Assembly (NCBI GenBank): GCA_003342895.1 | Contig: PTFA01000009.1 | Span: 9,364,505 to 9,428,504, forward strand | Origin: Casuarius casuarius | Taxonomy: Eukaryota > Chordata > Aves > Casuariiformes > Casuariidae | Reading direction: 5' to 3' | DNA: 64,000 nucleotides | Part shown: positions 25,555-37,825 of the stretch, piece by piece | Numbering within the stretch: the stretch's first letter is position 1 | How the letters are laid out: each line of letters opens with the position of its first letter | Program-made: the position numbers and the translations under genes | Notes under the pieces: model-generated | The model's database searches: none | The model's input: only the letters and a program-made list of their open reading frames with translations | What the model was told of the DNA's origin: nothing

Positions 25555-25870
25555 CAGGGCAGTGACGGCAAGCCAGTGGCTTTCGCGGGCGACTGGACGG
25601 CCCGAACGGCGAGGAGGAGGAGGAGGAGGAGGAGGAGTCCGGGGCGCGCGAGCTGGAAGGACGAGCGGGCCTGGCCGCAGCTCTGCTCCCGCGTTGCTCT
25701 GGAACCGCCGTGGCCGCGGGGGAAGGAGCCGTGTCAGCGCTGCTGTTTCAGCGGCGGCGTAGCTGGAGTCGGCGTTCGCGTCGCAAGCACGAACGGAGCT
25801 GCGGCGATCGCGGTGCAGGGGAAAGCTTCGTGCCCGTTAGCAAGCGCTCTCTCGACGGCGTCTGAGTGCC
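25555..25870. promoter_or_regulatory. Intronic CpG-rich islet around a GAG repeat
   Basis: Dense CpG content, for example TTTCGCGGGCGACTGGACGG at 25581-25600 and GGCGTTCGCGTCGCAAG near 25771. Flanks on both sides are AT-rich. An orphan CpG island is the simplest reading. Confidence 0.45.
25611..25637 (+). repeat. (GAG)n trinucleotide repeat
   Basis: Nine tandem GAG units embedded in the CpG-rich islet at 25.6-25.9 kb. Confidence 0.92.
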
Positions 25871-25994
25871 AGAAAGGAAGGTCCCCAGCTGGGCGTTGCA
25901 TAGAGTTCACAGCTGCTGCCAGGTTTCTTGCTAGCAAGCTACGGAGGTCTTTAGGAAACTTTCAGCAGGCAACTTGAACTTAAAACTAACCCAG

Positions 25995-26075
25995 GTAGAA
26001 AAGTGATTTAGTGCCCAACCACGTCCAGAGAAAGATTCCCACTGACTTAAAAGGGCCTTAGATCAAGCCAAAAAT
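25995..26075. repeat. Ancient amniote repeat relic (CCCATTGACTTCAATGGG type)
   Basis: GATTCCCACTGACTTAAAAG at about 26033-26052, then GGCCTTAGATCAAGCC, resembles the block 'TCCCATTGACTTCAATGGG, GGATCAGGCCC' that recurs in turtle, crocodile and bird introns. Upstream AAGTGATTTAGTGCCCAACC fits the 'AGTGACTTAGGTGCCTAA' part of the same element. Short and diverged. Confidence 0.5.
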
Positions 26076-26198
26076 ATTTGGTTTTCCCTATTCTCAGCCA
26101 TGAGTCCTCAGAAAGAGCAAGGGAAGATATAGGAACGAGAAGTTATCTTTGTCTTCAGAAAGCACTTCTGTAAGAATCGCTAAGCCCCGTCTCTCCAA

Positions 26199-26212
26199 GG
26201 AGCAGGGGGCAG
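26199..26212 (+). promoter_or_regulatory. Candidate CTCF-type motif
   Basis: GGAGCAGGGGGCAG agrees with CCASYAGRKGGCRS at 12 of 14 positions, missing the first two C bases. Same orientation as the site at 29117 and about 330 bases past the CpG-rich islet. Confidence 0.25.
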
Positions 26213-27004
26213 GAGTGAGCAGAGTGTATTTCTGCTTAGGGTGCCCGAGTGGCTCAGCCGGAAAGAATTAATGCTTGGAAAAATGATGGCTTGTCTTCTC
26301 ATCTGGTGACATTGTTTTACTCTCTATATATTTTATTTGATTTTACTAAAAAGCAACCCTTCACCCACTCAAGTAAATTTAAAAAAAAATCCTACCATCT
26401 TTGCATCCTCCATCCTCTTTTGTGCCAAAATATCCTGTTTACTTTTGAAGCGAGACTTTCGTTCCTTCCTCCCCTAGGCTGGTGCTCTGGAGAATTTGAC
26501 CTTTCCATCCATTGAGTCGGTGCAGTCCTTTAGAGGCTCATGTTCGTTTGACAAACTTCTGCCTTTCCAGATCCTCAGGATTTATTTTCTTAATAACATT
26601 CTCAAAAAAAAAAAAGACAAAACTGTTTTTAACATAAGCCAAGACTGTCTAGAGTTACTTTTACTTCGTAGTGCTTTATTACCAGTACACTTTGCAATGC
26701 TCTGGTAAATAATTCAGCCTACCCCAAAGAAATTGAGTGTATTTGCTCTATATATCGAGGAAGTCTGGCATGTAGACTATATATCATGGCTTTAAGTGTT
26801 CTTAGATAAATGCAAAACCATATTGTATTATTCACCCATGTAGGTGTTTTAGGGACCTTATATGATAGATAGATCTCTTATCCAAAAGCTAGAATCTCTA
26901 ATTTTGGTGGTGTTAAAAAAATCCCCAACCCTACAATTATAGCAAAATTCACCATGTGTCCAGGGGATGTAATCCTGCCTGTAAAGCTTATAGATTTTTC
27001 CCTT

Positions 27005-27130
27005 GTGCTCCTCCTTACAGATGCAGGTCCAACCTTGGCTTTCAGTTTCAGAAGATAAACTTCCAGCTTATGGAAGTTAATGGCAGTTATTCCACTGGCT
27101 TCAGTGCAACAAAAATTCTCTCCCAATATC
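27005..27130. repeat. Ancient amniote repeat relic (CAATGGCA / CTTCAATG palindrome)
   Basis: GGAAGTTAATGGCAGTTATT followed by CCACTGGCTTCAGTGCAAC and AAAAATTCTCTCCC resembles the imperfect palindrome GAAGTCAATGGCAAAACTCC / CCATTGACTTCAATGG with its AGGATTTCACCC tail. Same class as the relics at 26.0 and 53.3 kb. Confidence 0.48.
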
Positions 27131-27574
27131 AGAAGTGTGGAGTAACTAACTTCACAGTAGCCAGTGGAGCTGTAAGCTAGCAGAAGGAAGAGCAGACTCT
27201 AACAGTGTGTAAATGCAGAGTCATTCACAGAGTGCAAAGGAATAACTTGGAAATTGTGATGATAAAAGCAGGATTTGGCTTACTGACTGCTTCAATTGCT
27301 ACAGAGGAAATATTGATTCGTGAAAAGCCAAAAATAGCTGATGAGATTTTTTTCTGGTTTTCTTGTCTTATAATGGTGCTATTCTCCTGTAGTAGCACAA
27401 CACAGATTCTTCTGAAATTTAAGGGGGAAAAGCTTATGAGACATGTATAGCTGTCATTTGTCTTTACAACTGTTAGTCTTACGTTAGCCTTAAATAAATA
27501 TATAAATAAAAATGCTGCAGTAATTTTACAAGTGGCCAGATTGTCAAAATGGCCAGATTTTCCTGCTAGGTTTA

Positions 27575-28110
27575 CGTGGTGAGGGTGCAGGCGTGCCTGC
27601 AGGCAGCATGCGCAGCGTGGACAGGGCCGCGGAGGCGGCAGGGGGACGGGTGTCCTGGCAGGGAAAGCTGGAGTGGGAAAGGGTGGAGGGCCATGGAAGG
27701 TGGGAGAAAACCTACAGCTGATTTCGAGCTATGCTGTTTTACTTTCTACCGCAATAACATTCACGTGTTTCTTCCAAGTGTCTCTGCCTTGGGGGTGGTC
27801 ACCTCTGGCTGATGCCTGCGGACAACCAGCTGGGGCTGGTGACTCCTTGAACCACACCGGCAAGAGCTGCGGGGGGGTGTCTTTCACCGCCAGAGCTACT
27901 GCAGAGCGGAGGAAAGATGTGGAGGGCCAAGCGATTCCCGAGGAAAGGGCAAGGGAAAATGGGTGGCACGGGAGTGCGACAGGGAGGGAGGGAAGAGGGA
28001 GCGGGGGCAGGAGGGGAGGAGGGCGTGAAGGGGCAGGGGGCCGCGAGGCGGGACGCCCACGCCAGCAGGGATGTCCTCCCTACGTGCCTCGCGCTGCCTG
28101 GGTTAAAGGC
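27575..28110. other. GC-rich, G-heavy islet
   Basis: G-rich on the + strand, with several G-runs near 27960-28060 (GGAGGGAGGGAAGAGGGAGC, then a GGGGGC run) that could form G-quadruplexes. No supported gene. Confidence 0.4.
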
Positions 28111-29116
28111 CGAGACTGCACACCGGGCATGTACCAGCTGAATTAAACATACACTGGGGGCAGCTGGAGAGTGCCTGGGGTGGCAGTGCTGCTGCCATGG
28201 AGCTTTTGGAGGTGGGCTGCACTAAACTGGCGGCTGATCTGTGCTTATTAAAAGGGGGTCCGTACACAGCTGGGCACTGTGTGAGAAAACAGCAATGTCC
28301 CTCTGAAGTTTGTTTACTTTTCCATGCACAGATCAATGGGTAGCCTACATGACAACATGGCAGAGAATATCCATTTTATGTGCCCAGTTTAGCAGGAGAG
28401 CTAATGAACCTGGGGGGTTTTCTGGTTTTTGGGGGTTTTTTTTACTCCTCTGTCACGAGCTGTGACTGCGTTTTTCAGTTGTAGGTAGCAAAACGTGAGA
28501 GCGCTCTGAATGCACACCTGTATTTGCATTTGAAGGAACGGTTTTGGCAGTCTGTTTTGTGCTGTTGATGTAATACAGGGTGTTGAAAAGACTGTGCCCG
28601 GCTCCCGCTGCTTTGTGTAACGTACACAAAAGGATCCCTTTGGGCCTCGTAAGGGCAGAGCTGTGCGTGGATGCTCAAAGTCGAAGCCACCACTTTGTTA
28701 TGTAAGTCCGCATCTGGGAGAACCTGGTCTCACAAGACTGGGAAAGTGCACATCAAGGATAATATGATAAGGCCCATCAAATATTAATGTGCATTGACAC
28801 GTAATCATCTGTGTACATCAGGGCATTACAGCATGAAAGAACAAGTACAGAGACCATGGATGGCAATGCATTTTGCACTTTTTTTTCTGTTTTCTTTTCC
28901 CTTTTTTCTGTTATTTGAAAGGAAGCTTCCCTCACACCCCAGCCCCACATTTAGCCAAAGTCATACCCTCGTAGTAAACTGACTGGTGCCTTCATGACGG
29001 CCTATTTAGTCACAATAAAAAGCCGATTGGTCTAATGCGCAATCAAGAAAGGAGTGACATTTATTGCTTCAGTTTTATGATGCTGTGAACTGAGCGAGAT
29101 TTGGAGCCTTACAGTG

Positions 29117-29130
29117 CCTTCAGGGGGCAG
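29117..29130 (+). promoter_or_regulatory. Candidate CTCF-type motif
   Basis: CCTTCAGGGGGCAG agrees with the CTCF core CCASYAGRKGGCRS at 12 of 14 positions. It lies in otherwise unique sequence. Single-motif matches occur by chance. Confidence 0.3.
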
Positions 29131-30539
29131 GAGATCACCAGCAATGAATCGTATTTATACCTTTTCCAATTTCCTACTAGCATTTTAGCAATAAATAGAC
29201 TGTGTTGTTATTGAGTTTTATGTAAGCATGTTTACGAAAGCAGGAATACAACTTTGTAGTTCAGAATTACATGTGTTGGCTAAATAGATCAGCAGAGAGA
29301 ATAACTACGTAGAGCACTAGGAAAGCACTTGCAATTTATTATCAAATGTCTTAACAGAATGTTTCATCTCTTCCATCCTACTTTATGTTAACTATTAAAT
29401 TAAAACTACATCCATCAGAGAAGGTCAGAGGCTCCTTCACACACCCATGTTGGAACATCAAGGCCACAATTTGTTCACACATCTGAGCCATTAAAAATAC
29501 ATCCCATGCATTAAATATGAGCCTGACAAAAGCTCAGTATGAACAAAAGAGTATGGCTGACCTCTGCTCTCCGCAGCCCACTGCAGCGGTGGGGTAGCAG
29601 GTGTCCCTTCCCGAGCATGTCCATCTCCTGCCCACCGGCCCTCAGGGAGGCCCTCTCAGTGCCCCATCCCCTCCCCAGAGGTGCTTGCAGGATGCAGGCA
29701 TTTCTGCAGAAAGCAAATCGCAGCCAAAAGCCTGTGGGGGATGTGCCCAGACATAAAGATTTAATTGCTGTCTTTCAGCCTTCCCGTTTAGCAACTGGGC
29801 TCTCTCGCGCTGGAGGAAGCGGTGCTCCTTCGGCAGCCCGTCATGGTCAGGACACAATACCTGTGCCGCATCCCTTTCAGGAGGTGCAGAGGGGCTTCTA
29901 CCATCCGTTCCCCAGACCTGAAGAGGGTTACTTTTCATCGCGTTAGTTTGCGGGGGAGAACTTGTCCTTGAGGCAGCCCATTGCACTCGTTCCTTTGTCC
30001 GTGTTTCTCGGCATTAGTATTTTCTGTTGCTACTCACTCCCAGAGCCAGCAGCCACGGTGCTGCCTGGGTGACAGCAAGAGGCGAGGTAGCCGTCCCCCT
30101 CCAGGAACCGCGCTTAGCTTCTGTGCAGCACTCCTCCCCCACCACCGTGAAAGCCCTGCAGAGAAAGAGGGTTGCCAGTGCTGTCTCCTTCATGCTCAGG
30201 TGCGGCGATTTGCTCGGGCTTGTGTGTGTCCCAGTCTAATGCCTGTGGGCTGCACCAACATCTTATTTCAGCCACTGTATGGTGTGACATGAAGTTGTCC
30301 TGTGTTATTTCCATCTGCACAGGCAGTGCAAAGCCTGAAGGAAGGCCTGGAGTATCTGCTAAAATTTCACTCAGGAGCTAGACTGCAGTTTGTTTTGCAG
30401 TTTAAGTCAGACCACAAAGTAGGGTAGCCTGGAGTACGCAGCAATTTGGGTGATCCTGCCTGGTCAGTTCATGCTGGGAGGTACTCTGATTTTGCACGTA
30501 TGTGAATGAAGTCTTTGCTAGGAGCAATGGCTTTACCGG

Positions 30540-31060
30540 GGTTTCCTTCCCCCCGCTTTAGGGAAGGCCGCTGCTGAGCCTGGGCCGCCCCGCCGGCAGT
30601 GGACGCAGCAGCCACGCGGGGCGGCAGGGCTGGTGCAGCAGTGCTGCCCGTGCCTGCAGCCCGCTCCGAGCAGCAGGCCGTCGTCCCGCTGCCTCTCCGG
30701 GAAATCACAGCCTGCTGGCCACTTCCAGCAGCAACTTCAGGTTTAGTTAACAAAGTTGTGATGTGGAAGTACGAATCAGAAATTTGCCGTTGCCCCCCGC
30801 AGCCGGTGCCACGGCGAGCGGGCGGCGGTGGCCGCGTGGCAGCGGGCGCGGGGAGCGCGGCCGGAGCGGCTCCCTCGCTGGCTGCCGGCGCTGCAGCGTT
30901 CCCACGGGCAGCCGCAGGCCGGGGGGAAGCGCTGGGCCGCCCTGGAGCGGCTCCCGTTCCTCTGGTGCTTCCCCGGTTGGGGCGAGCAGCAGGAGCAGGC
31001 TGAGGCGGAGCGCCCGGGGAGGCCAGCCTCGGACGCTGGCACGGCAGAGAAACACGCAGC
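30540..31060. promoter_or_regulatory. Strongest CpG-rich islet in the window
   Basis: Very high CpG density between about 30780 and 31040 (for example GAGCGGGCGGCGGTGGCCGC near 30817). A 12-base block GGAGCGGCTCCC occurs twice, at 30863 and 30944. Open frames on both strands here are Arg/Pro/Gly/Ala-rich and unrelated to any family I know. Candidate orphan CpG island or unannotated promoter. Confidence 0.5.
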
Positions 31061-31522
31061 AGAGCTTTGTTTTAGCGCAGGCTGCAGAGATGTGAGGGAC
31101 AGTGCAGGCAAACCATAAAAATGCGTTTATTTTATTCTGTGTGCTTTAAATAAACTTTGCGCATTAGGTACCTGCAGACGCTTGAACTGGCATGTGAACA
31201 GAATTAGAATTTTCTTCCTCTAGTCACACAATTAGGATTTTTCCATTGCTTTTCAAACCCAATCACCAGCCTTGCAGTTCTCTAGTCTCTGTCAGGGTAC
31301 AAAGCAGCCAGGCTAGCAAAGACTGTCTTACACAACTTAGTCAGTTCCTTTTAAAGAGGGGTGATATTTAAGAAAAATACAAAATGAGACATTTATTTTG
31401 CCCTAAAGATGCTAGCAATCCAAGCTACTGCTGAGGGCACCAGAGACATCCAGAAGCCAGATGAAGGTCATATTATAATTGGTGCTTTGCACTGGAAGAG
31501 GGAAGCGACGGTGAAATTTGTC

Positions 31523-31540
31523 TTTTTTTTTTTTTTTTTT
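31523..31540 (+). repeat. T18 homopolymer
   Basis: Uninterrupted run of eighteen T bases. No retroposed body was seen next to it. Confidence 0.9.
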
Positions 31541-32396
31541 GTGGAAAACTTAGTACAAAAAGTTATGAAAAGAATGAAAGGAGAATTAGGGATCAACTTC
31601 CAGTGGCTGGCACAGCAGATGAAAGCAGCCGCTCTCCCCAGCCGTGCTCACCCGGCTGACGCCTTTGGAAAGGGTGGAACACGGGACCAGCCGCTCACCC
31701 GAAGCAGGAGCCCGCCCCGGTGGCTCTCCTCGCTCCAGGGAAGTCAGGTGCCTGCGGAAGTGGTTCATGAAACCACTTTGAGCATTCTGAAACCTTTGTG
31801 AGCTGTCAAAACAAATGTGCGCTGAAAAATCCATACATTTTTTAAGCATTGCCGGTCACTCCCTGCTATTAAATAGCAGCAGCGTGGCAGCTGTACAATT
31901 ATTACCCTAGCCTCTGGCTCTGGCTATACTCCCATATTATGTTGCATTTGCTATGCAAGGAAGGGCAGCAATAAATATATTCACCACTTTAGTGCATTTT
32001 AGCTTGACATATGTCCAGTAAACAGCATTTTGGTCTCTTGCAGTCAAAAAAAAAAAAATCACCTGATTATTCAGCGCTTCCTTCTGTTATGACGCTTTGG
32101 GGTCCTTCAAATCATTTTCATTATGCACTACATAATAATAAAAACCTCTATGCAGTATGCTGATAATTCCTTGCATGGTCTCTGTGATTTCTAATTGTTT
32201 GAATAACAGTATGCTGTTGAAATGCCATGCAGAAACATTGCTTCCCCCTGAGGGAATCAAGCTTTTCTCCTTTTACTTGTGGTGAAGATAAACATTTGAA
32301 CAGTGGAAATAGGTAAAATATCCCAGAGAAGCCTCTGTGAAAAGTAGACGTGCTAGAGCCCTTAGTGCAGTAGCTGAGCTGCAAAGGACAGAAGGG

Positions 32397-32420
32397 AAAA
32401 ATAAATAAATAAATAAATAA
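32397..32420 (+). repeat. (AAAT)n microsatellite
   Basis: About five to six tandem AAAT/TAAA units. Confidence 0.9.
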
Positions 32421-32999
32421 CACTGAATGGAAGGCACTGAAAATAAGCCAAGTTTTGTCTTCTCTTGTGATCTTAAAGCAAAAGCGAAGCACTTGCAGAC
32501 CCGGGAAAGAAATATCGCATGCTATTTTTGTGCTGCCACTATAAAATATGTATAGTTTATTGTTCTGCAGTGCAGCTAAAGTTTTGCATCAGCCTCAAAA
32601 ATGAAGCAAAGTTTGTTTTGAAGAAAGCACACAGCATCTCTAGTCTTTAAGCCTTTTAATGATGTTCTTAAGAGTGAGGTGATAGGATTGCAATCTCCTG
32701 GAAAGCACAGGCAAGTCTTAGGGTATGATTCATAGAAAGTGTAAGAAAAATAGTGTATGTGTATTAAGAATATATTTTTTAATATACAGTTTTATGTGTA
32801 TATGTATGTATATGAACATGTTGTTCAGCCTGTCTGCAAAACCAGGCAATACTGCCAGGCCATTTTGTCTCCTGGCTGGAGCAAGGTTTTGGTGCCATCT
32901 TCTTGGCTGTGCTCCATGCGCTGAAGAGACCGCTACAGGAGCTTGGCCAAGTTGCCAAAAGTCCATAGCGACTCCTGCAGTCTTTAGAAAAGGTTCCAG

Positions 33000-33125
33000 G
33001 ACTTTGCATGAAAATTTACCTCTCTGTAAAATGGGTATAACAGTACCAAATCATTACTAATATAGGGCTGTATGAGATTACTGTAGAACTAATTTAATGA
33101 TGCACTTGTAAATGTGCTGAGGGTC
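33000..33125 (+). mobile_element. MIR-like SINE relic (3' half)
   Basis: The + strand carries ACCTCTCTGTAAAATGGGTA at about 33018-33037, followed by an ATAACAGTACC block, then GGGCTGTATGAGATTA and a CACTTGTAAATGTGCTGAG end. This matches the sense MIR 3' half (TCATCTGTAAAATGGGGATAATA, then GGATTAAATGAG, then ATGTAAAGCGCTTAG) in order. The upstream tRNA-like half is not visible. Confidence 0.75.
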
Positions 33126-33649
33126 ACAGGAAGACACTGGTAATGGCGTGTTGCTTTTGCGACTGGAAACTGGTGTGAATGCAAGGCCCACTAAGGCATC
33201 CGACTGTGCCGCCTACGTGTGCAGGCAGTTTGGGGGATGACTAATATGGTGCTGAGTTTGGCAGCAAAGGTGACATGCCACCACTCCGGGATAGGGGGGT
33301 ATAGCAGCTAGCATGTTGGAACAAGGCCCAGTGCAATGCCACACAGGAATGGTCTGACCGGGCTAGCTGAGCTACCAGAGGCAGCACATCCGTGTCAGCC
33401 TACTGGTCTGTCCAGCTGCCTTAACCTTGCCGATCCCTGCTCAGAGCTAGTTCAAGCATCTCTGCATGGTTTTGTGTTGAGACATACTGAACACGCCCAA
33501 AGCTGCGTGGGTAAATGAGCACTCCTGCCTGCCTCCAGACACCCAGCTGAACCACCATACAATGCACGTTCAAATCTCGAGACATAATATTAACCCTGGC
33601 TTCATTTCAACTTGCCTGCTGGTAACGTCAACAAAGATGCCCCATGTAT

Positions 33650-33661
33650 GAAAAAAAAAAA
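33650..33661 (+). repeat. A12 homopolymer
   Basis: A run of about twelve A bases. No SINE or processed pseudogene was recognised upstream. Confidence 0.75.
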
Positions 33662-36600
33662 GCCTTGCAGGAATCCCAGTGATGCAGAAGGCATTTGGGG
33701 CTGATTGCTAGGCTCTTTATGCAGGCATATACTGCTAGGTTAGCTTTAAGTGGACATTTAACATTTGGAGGGGAGGGTGCTTGGAGATGACAGTATTGAC
33801 ACCCAAACAGAAATTTGAGTTTCAGATTACTGTTTTCCAGTCAGAACAGAAGAAAGTAAGAAATCTCTCTGGTAGAAATATTCTAAACATACAACTGTGG
33901 TTTTATTTCTGCTCTGTTTTATGGAAAAGGAAAGGCTTGGGATTTTTTTATACAGCAAAATGTTGTTTTTGCATTGCCTTTTTTTTCTTTTGCCTGGAGA
34001 AAATATACGATGTGTTTAAAATGATTGCAAAATGGAACATCACTTTCACTGCAAAATGGTGTTCACTGAGACATGGTGGGATCTCACAGTTGACCAAATT
34101 AGCATATGCACTCAAATATCAGAGCTTTGACTAGTAAAAATAACACTACATTTGCATTTTCACATTTTTAGCTCCTACATCCCTGTCTGTTTGGTTTTAT
34201 GCCTTTATTCTTGACTGACAATTCTCTTTGTGGCAGATTTATTGCCGTTCTGCTGGTTGGACCCTGTAATCAACTAGACACTTGGCTGAAGACATTAGTC
34301 ATTTCATTAAGTACTTTTTGCAGATATTTGAGACAGAATTTCCTATTGCTCTGGTTCCAAAAAGCAAATGACCCATGGCCAGCAAAGTCAGAATATGAAT
34401 CTTTAATAAACAGAGGTAGTACCAACAATGCTCTCAGGTTTCCAAACTACAGCAGGCTAATTAAAATATGTTGAATAGGGAAGAGCTGCCATTGCCCTCT
34501 CGTACTGACAAAAGCGTCCCTGCATCTGTTCCTAGTAAAACCACTCTTTTAGAAGCAGTCTTATTTGTCTTGCTTTCTTCCCATCAGAGCTACATGTGAA
34601 GCCTTCCTTCTGCTATACACAGATATATTGCTTAGTAATTTTTAAAGATTATATTTCAGTAATACATTGCTGAAAACAAAGACTGAAAAGTTGTCGTAGG
34701 AGTAGAGATATATCATGGAGTGGAGTTCTTTTTATCATCTCTGTGTCACTAATGATATTATAATGACTATATTCATGAATTAAGGAAATACAACTGTAGC
34801 GTTCTTCTACACTTCGGGCAAGGACCCATTCTGTCTTTTTATTGAGACACCTCCTTAAAATGGTGTTCTTCCCTCCAGGGACAGTCCTTCATTGCCTTGA
34901 ATCCTCTTTTCAATGGCATTCCCTCTTCAGGAAAAGTCACTCTCCTGCTCAGAAGATAATACCACATCTTATTTGCAGGAGCGCGGGAGCTAGGAGACTG
35001 TGCACTCGCACGTGCACTAACCCACGCTTCGTTTACTGACCCCATTAATTTTTGCAGAGACTGATTAAACAGAAAGCCAAGCAGCTGCTCCGCCATGGCC
35101 AGGCAGCCCAGTGCGGCGTGCTGCTGTCGCTGCTGGGATGCAGACCTCGCCGAGGTCTGGGCAGCTTCTGCTCATGGTCAAGATTGGGACAGGAATTAAC
35201 TGGTCTGCGCTGGTCTAGTTCTACGCTAGTGTCTCGTCTCCCTGGGAGGGCGAGAATCATGTTACACAGATGAATTTAGTCTGACAGCCATTCCCAAATG
35301 CACATTTAGTTTACGAGTTCGGCTGTGCTGTTTAGTATGTTTATTAGAGGGGTTGCCTTGAGAGGAGCTCAGAGATGGACGTGCATGGCTTGCACCCAAG
35401 GAGTAAGTTGTGTGGTGTAAATACAAAGGAAGGTGCCTGTCAGCATCTTATCTACCATAGACTAGGACTAATAGTAGTTCAGGTCTGTACACCCTAGCAT
35501 AGGCAGCCTAGTGGGTTTCTCCACCATGTTAGCTAATATCAGCTACGTATGTAGATGCTCTTCAGGTCTGCATTGACTTGATGCTCTCGTCAGATGGTCT
35601 AGCAGTGTAACAAAGCTGTGTCGCAGGATGTGCCTACAGCAGTTCAAAATGTGCTGAGGAGGTGCCCAGGTTGCCAGTTGGACAGTCTTTTTAGTTTGTT
35701 TTGGTTTTTTACTTTTGTGCTCACCAAAATAACCAAGTGAATTTCAGCTGGATGTTCAGCTCCTCCAAGATTTCAGTCATATGAAACGGAATAAAATAAA
35801 GCACGTAATAGAAGTGGAATTAATCAGAGACTATCATAATGACCTGGAAGAACAGGCATAAGAAAGTGAGCCTTGTTTAATGATTGTTTACAATGACAGC
35901 CCAAATTTTAATCAAGTAACATGTAAGCCCATTACTTGAAAGATGCGATGGGCCCGTGGGACAGCATTCAGTATTTCTTCCTTTCTCAGGGGAGCTGCAG
36001 GATATTGGCTGACATCTTGGAAGCACTCATCTCTCGCAGACGCTTTTAAAGCTGCTTTTCTTACTGCAGAAGGCATATTTAAACCTTGCACATGTATTTT
36101 GTATATGCTCTTGGGTACAGTTGCATCCTGTGACCCCTAGGAGACCTCATTGACCTTCTCACAGCTTCTTGAGCCTGAGGAAAGCACAGTCAGCCTTTAT
36201 ATCGCCAAGCTTTCTTCAATGCTGTATTTAGGAATACAGAAACAAATAGATTTATTGATACAACTATAATTGGAAGTCATAGCCAGGATGATAAAATGAT
36301 CAAATGATCAAATTACTTAAAATTAGAGACGTGCTGAAGTGCCTCGGGGAACAGGCAAGCACTCTGTTGGCATGGCCTGCAATGAGATGCCCGGCCGTTC
36401 AGCCAGCTCCGCACCGGCAGTGCGCGTGCCCCCTGCTCGCCGCAGCGAGGGACGGCCTGCGGGCTTCCACGGCCAACAGCTGAAGGAGATCAGCCCCGTC
36501 TGATTTTCTTATTTGTGAAAGAACCAAAAATTGACCAGACCAGAGCTTGAAAATTAACAAATGTTGCCAATAAGTGCATGAGAGGGGAAGCGTTTGCAGT

Positions 36601-37699
36601 GGGTAGTAAATAGGAGCAGGACAGGACTTCTGGACACAAATGTCAGGGCCTAGACCCACTCCAGGGTAGGCGACTCCTGCATCTTACATTATCTGAAGTC
36701 TTGAATCGGATCTCACTTGGACTTCCCCCAGTTCAGCCTCGCATAGTGTACGCGCTGGAACTCAAGCAAGGACTTCACAGTTTGATTCTGTGTCTTTAAT
36801 GGAAGACCATCCAACTTTTGCATTTTATAATGCTTCAAGACGTGAAAGTATGTTTAGCTATGGCTATAAGATCTTCCATTTAATTCAATATGTTAACTGC
36901 CATTCATTTTCTATTTATTATGTAACCTAATAGCAGGATACTGTGGATCCTGCTCAAGGATGGCGTGTGCCCAGACATGCACGTTTGGAGTACATGCCCC
37001 ACGTTTTTTCTGTAATTTATTATTCCTGACTTTGGGGCGTGGGTTAGTGGCACACTACTTGTCCCTCTGCTTGGGAAAAATGTCAGTTTGAATATGCTGT
37101 CCTTTTCTCTGAGAAGATGGACACTATAAATTAAACAGTCAGCAACCCAGATATGTTAATCTTCCTGACAAAATCTTACCTTTAGCATTTCCTGACATGT
37201 ATTTAATGTTGAGTTAACTGTGCAGCCTTAAGTAGGATTTAAGTATATAAGTGCACAAACAGTAAGAAACTGCCGATGCAAGCTAGAAACCATGTCCTCT
37301 GAGGTGGGAAGACATGCTGATCCTTTGCAGCAAGGAAATCCTGCAGCACTTTCTCGCCCCCCATCTAGTCAGCCCTGAAAATGAGGCTTCGTGCTGGAGG
37401 TCCTGTAAGACTCTAACATAAAGTATTATGGATTGTCCCTTTCTACTCTCTCTTACGTGTGAGCAATCTGACACGAGCACAAGTAGTGTGCGATTGCCTG
37501 TACTGCTATGGTGCATCTTCTCCAGGGACTGTGCAGCTACACAGTTCCCGCCTGGAAAGAAAGACTGGTCTCACAATGAAGATTTTAGCATGAGGTTTAG
37601 AAAAGCTTTGTTCTTTTCTCTTTTGCTGTGGGAGGTTAGAAAAGTCTTTTAAGGACTTTTTTTAATGATATCAAAAGGTGCAAATATATGCCTAATAGG

Positions 37700-37825
37700 C
37701 TCTGAAATGTCTTTGAAATCAGTAGGAGATAGGTCTCTGAGAATTTCAGAAATCTCCCACAAAGTGTTTACTTGCATCTTTAAGCATCTGAACACCTTTA
37801 AAAATATGTCTCTTAAAATCAGTTC
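37700..37825 (-). repeat. Ancient amniote repeat relic (TTAGGCACCTAA type)
   Basis: Read on the - strand, blocks like TTTTTAAAGGTGTTCAGATG, GCTTAAAGATGC and CCTATCTCCTACTGATTTC follow each other. This resembles the 'AAAGGTGCCTAAGT ... CCTAACTCCCATTGATTTC' element common in sauropsid genomes. Divergence is high. Confidence 0.42.

Noticed and set aside
26238..26280. tRNA-like A box (GTGCCCGAGTGGCTCAG)
   Set aside because: No B box (GGTTCGAATCC type) at the right distance and no cloverleaf; chance or an unresolvable SINE remnant.
33560..33590. B-box-like GTTCAAATCTCG
   Set aside because: No A box upstream and no tRNA fold.
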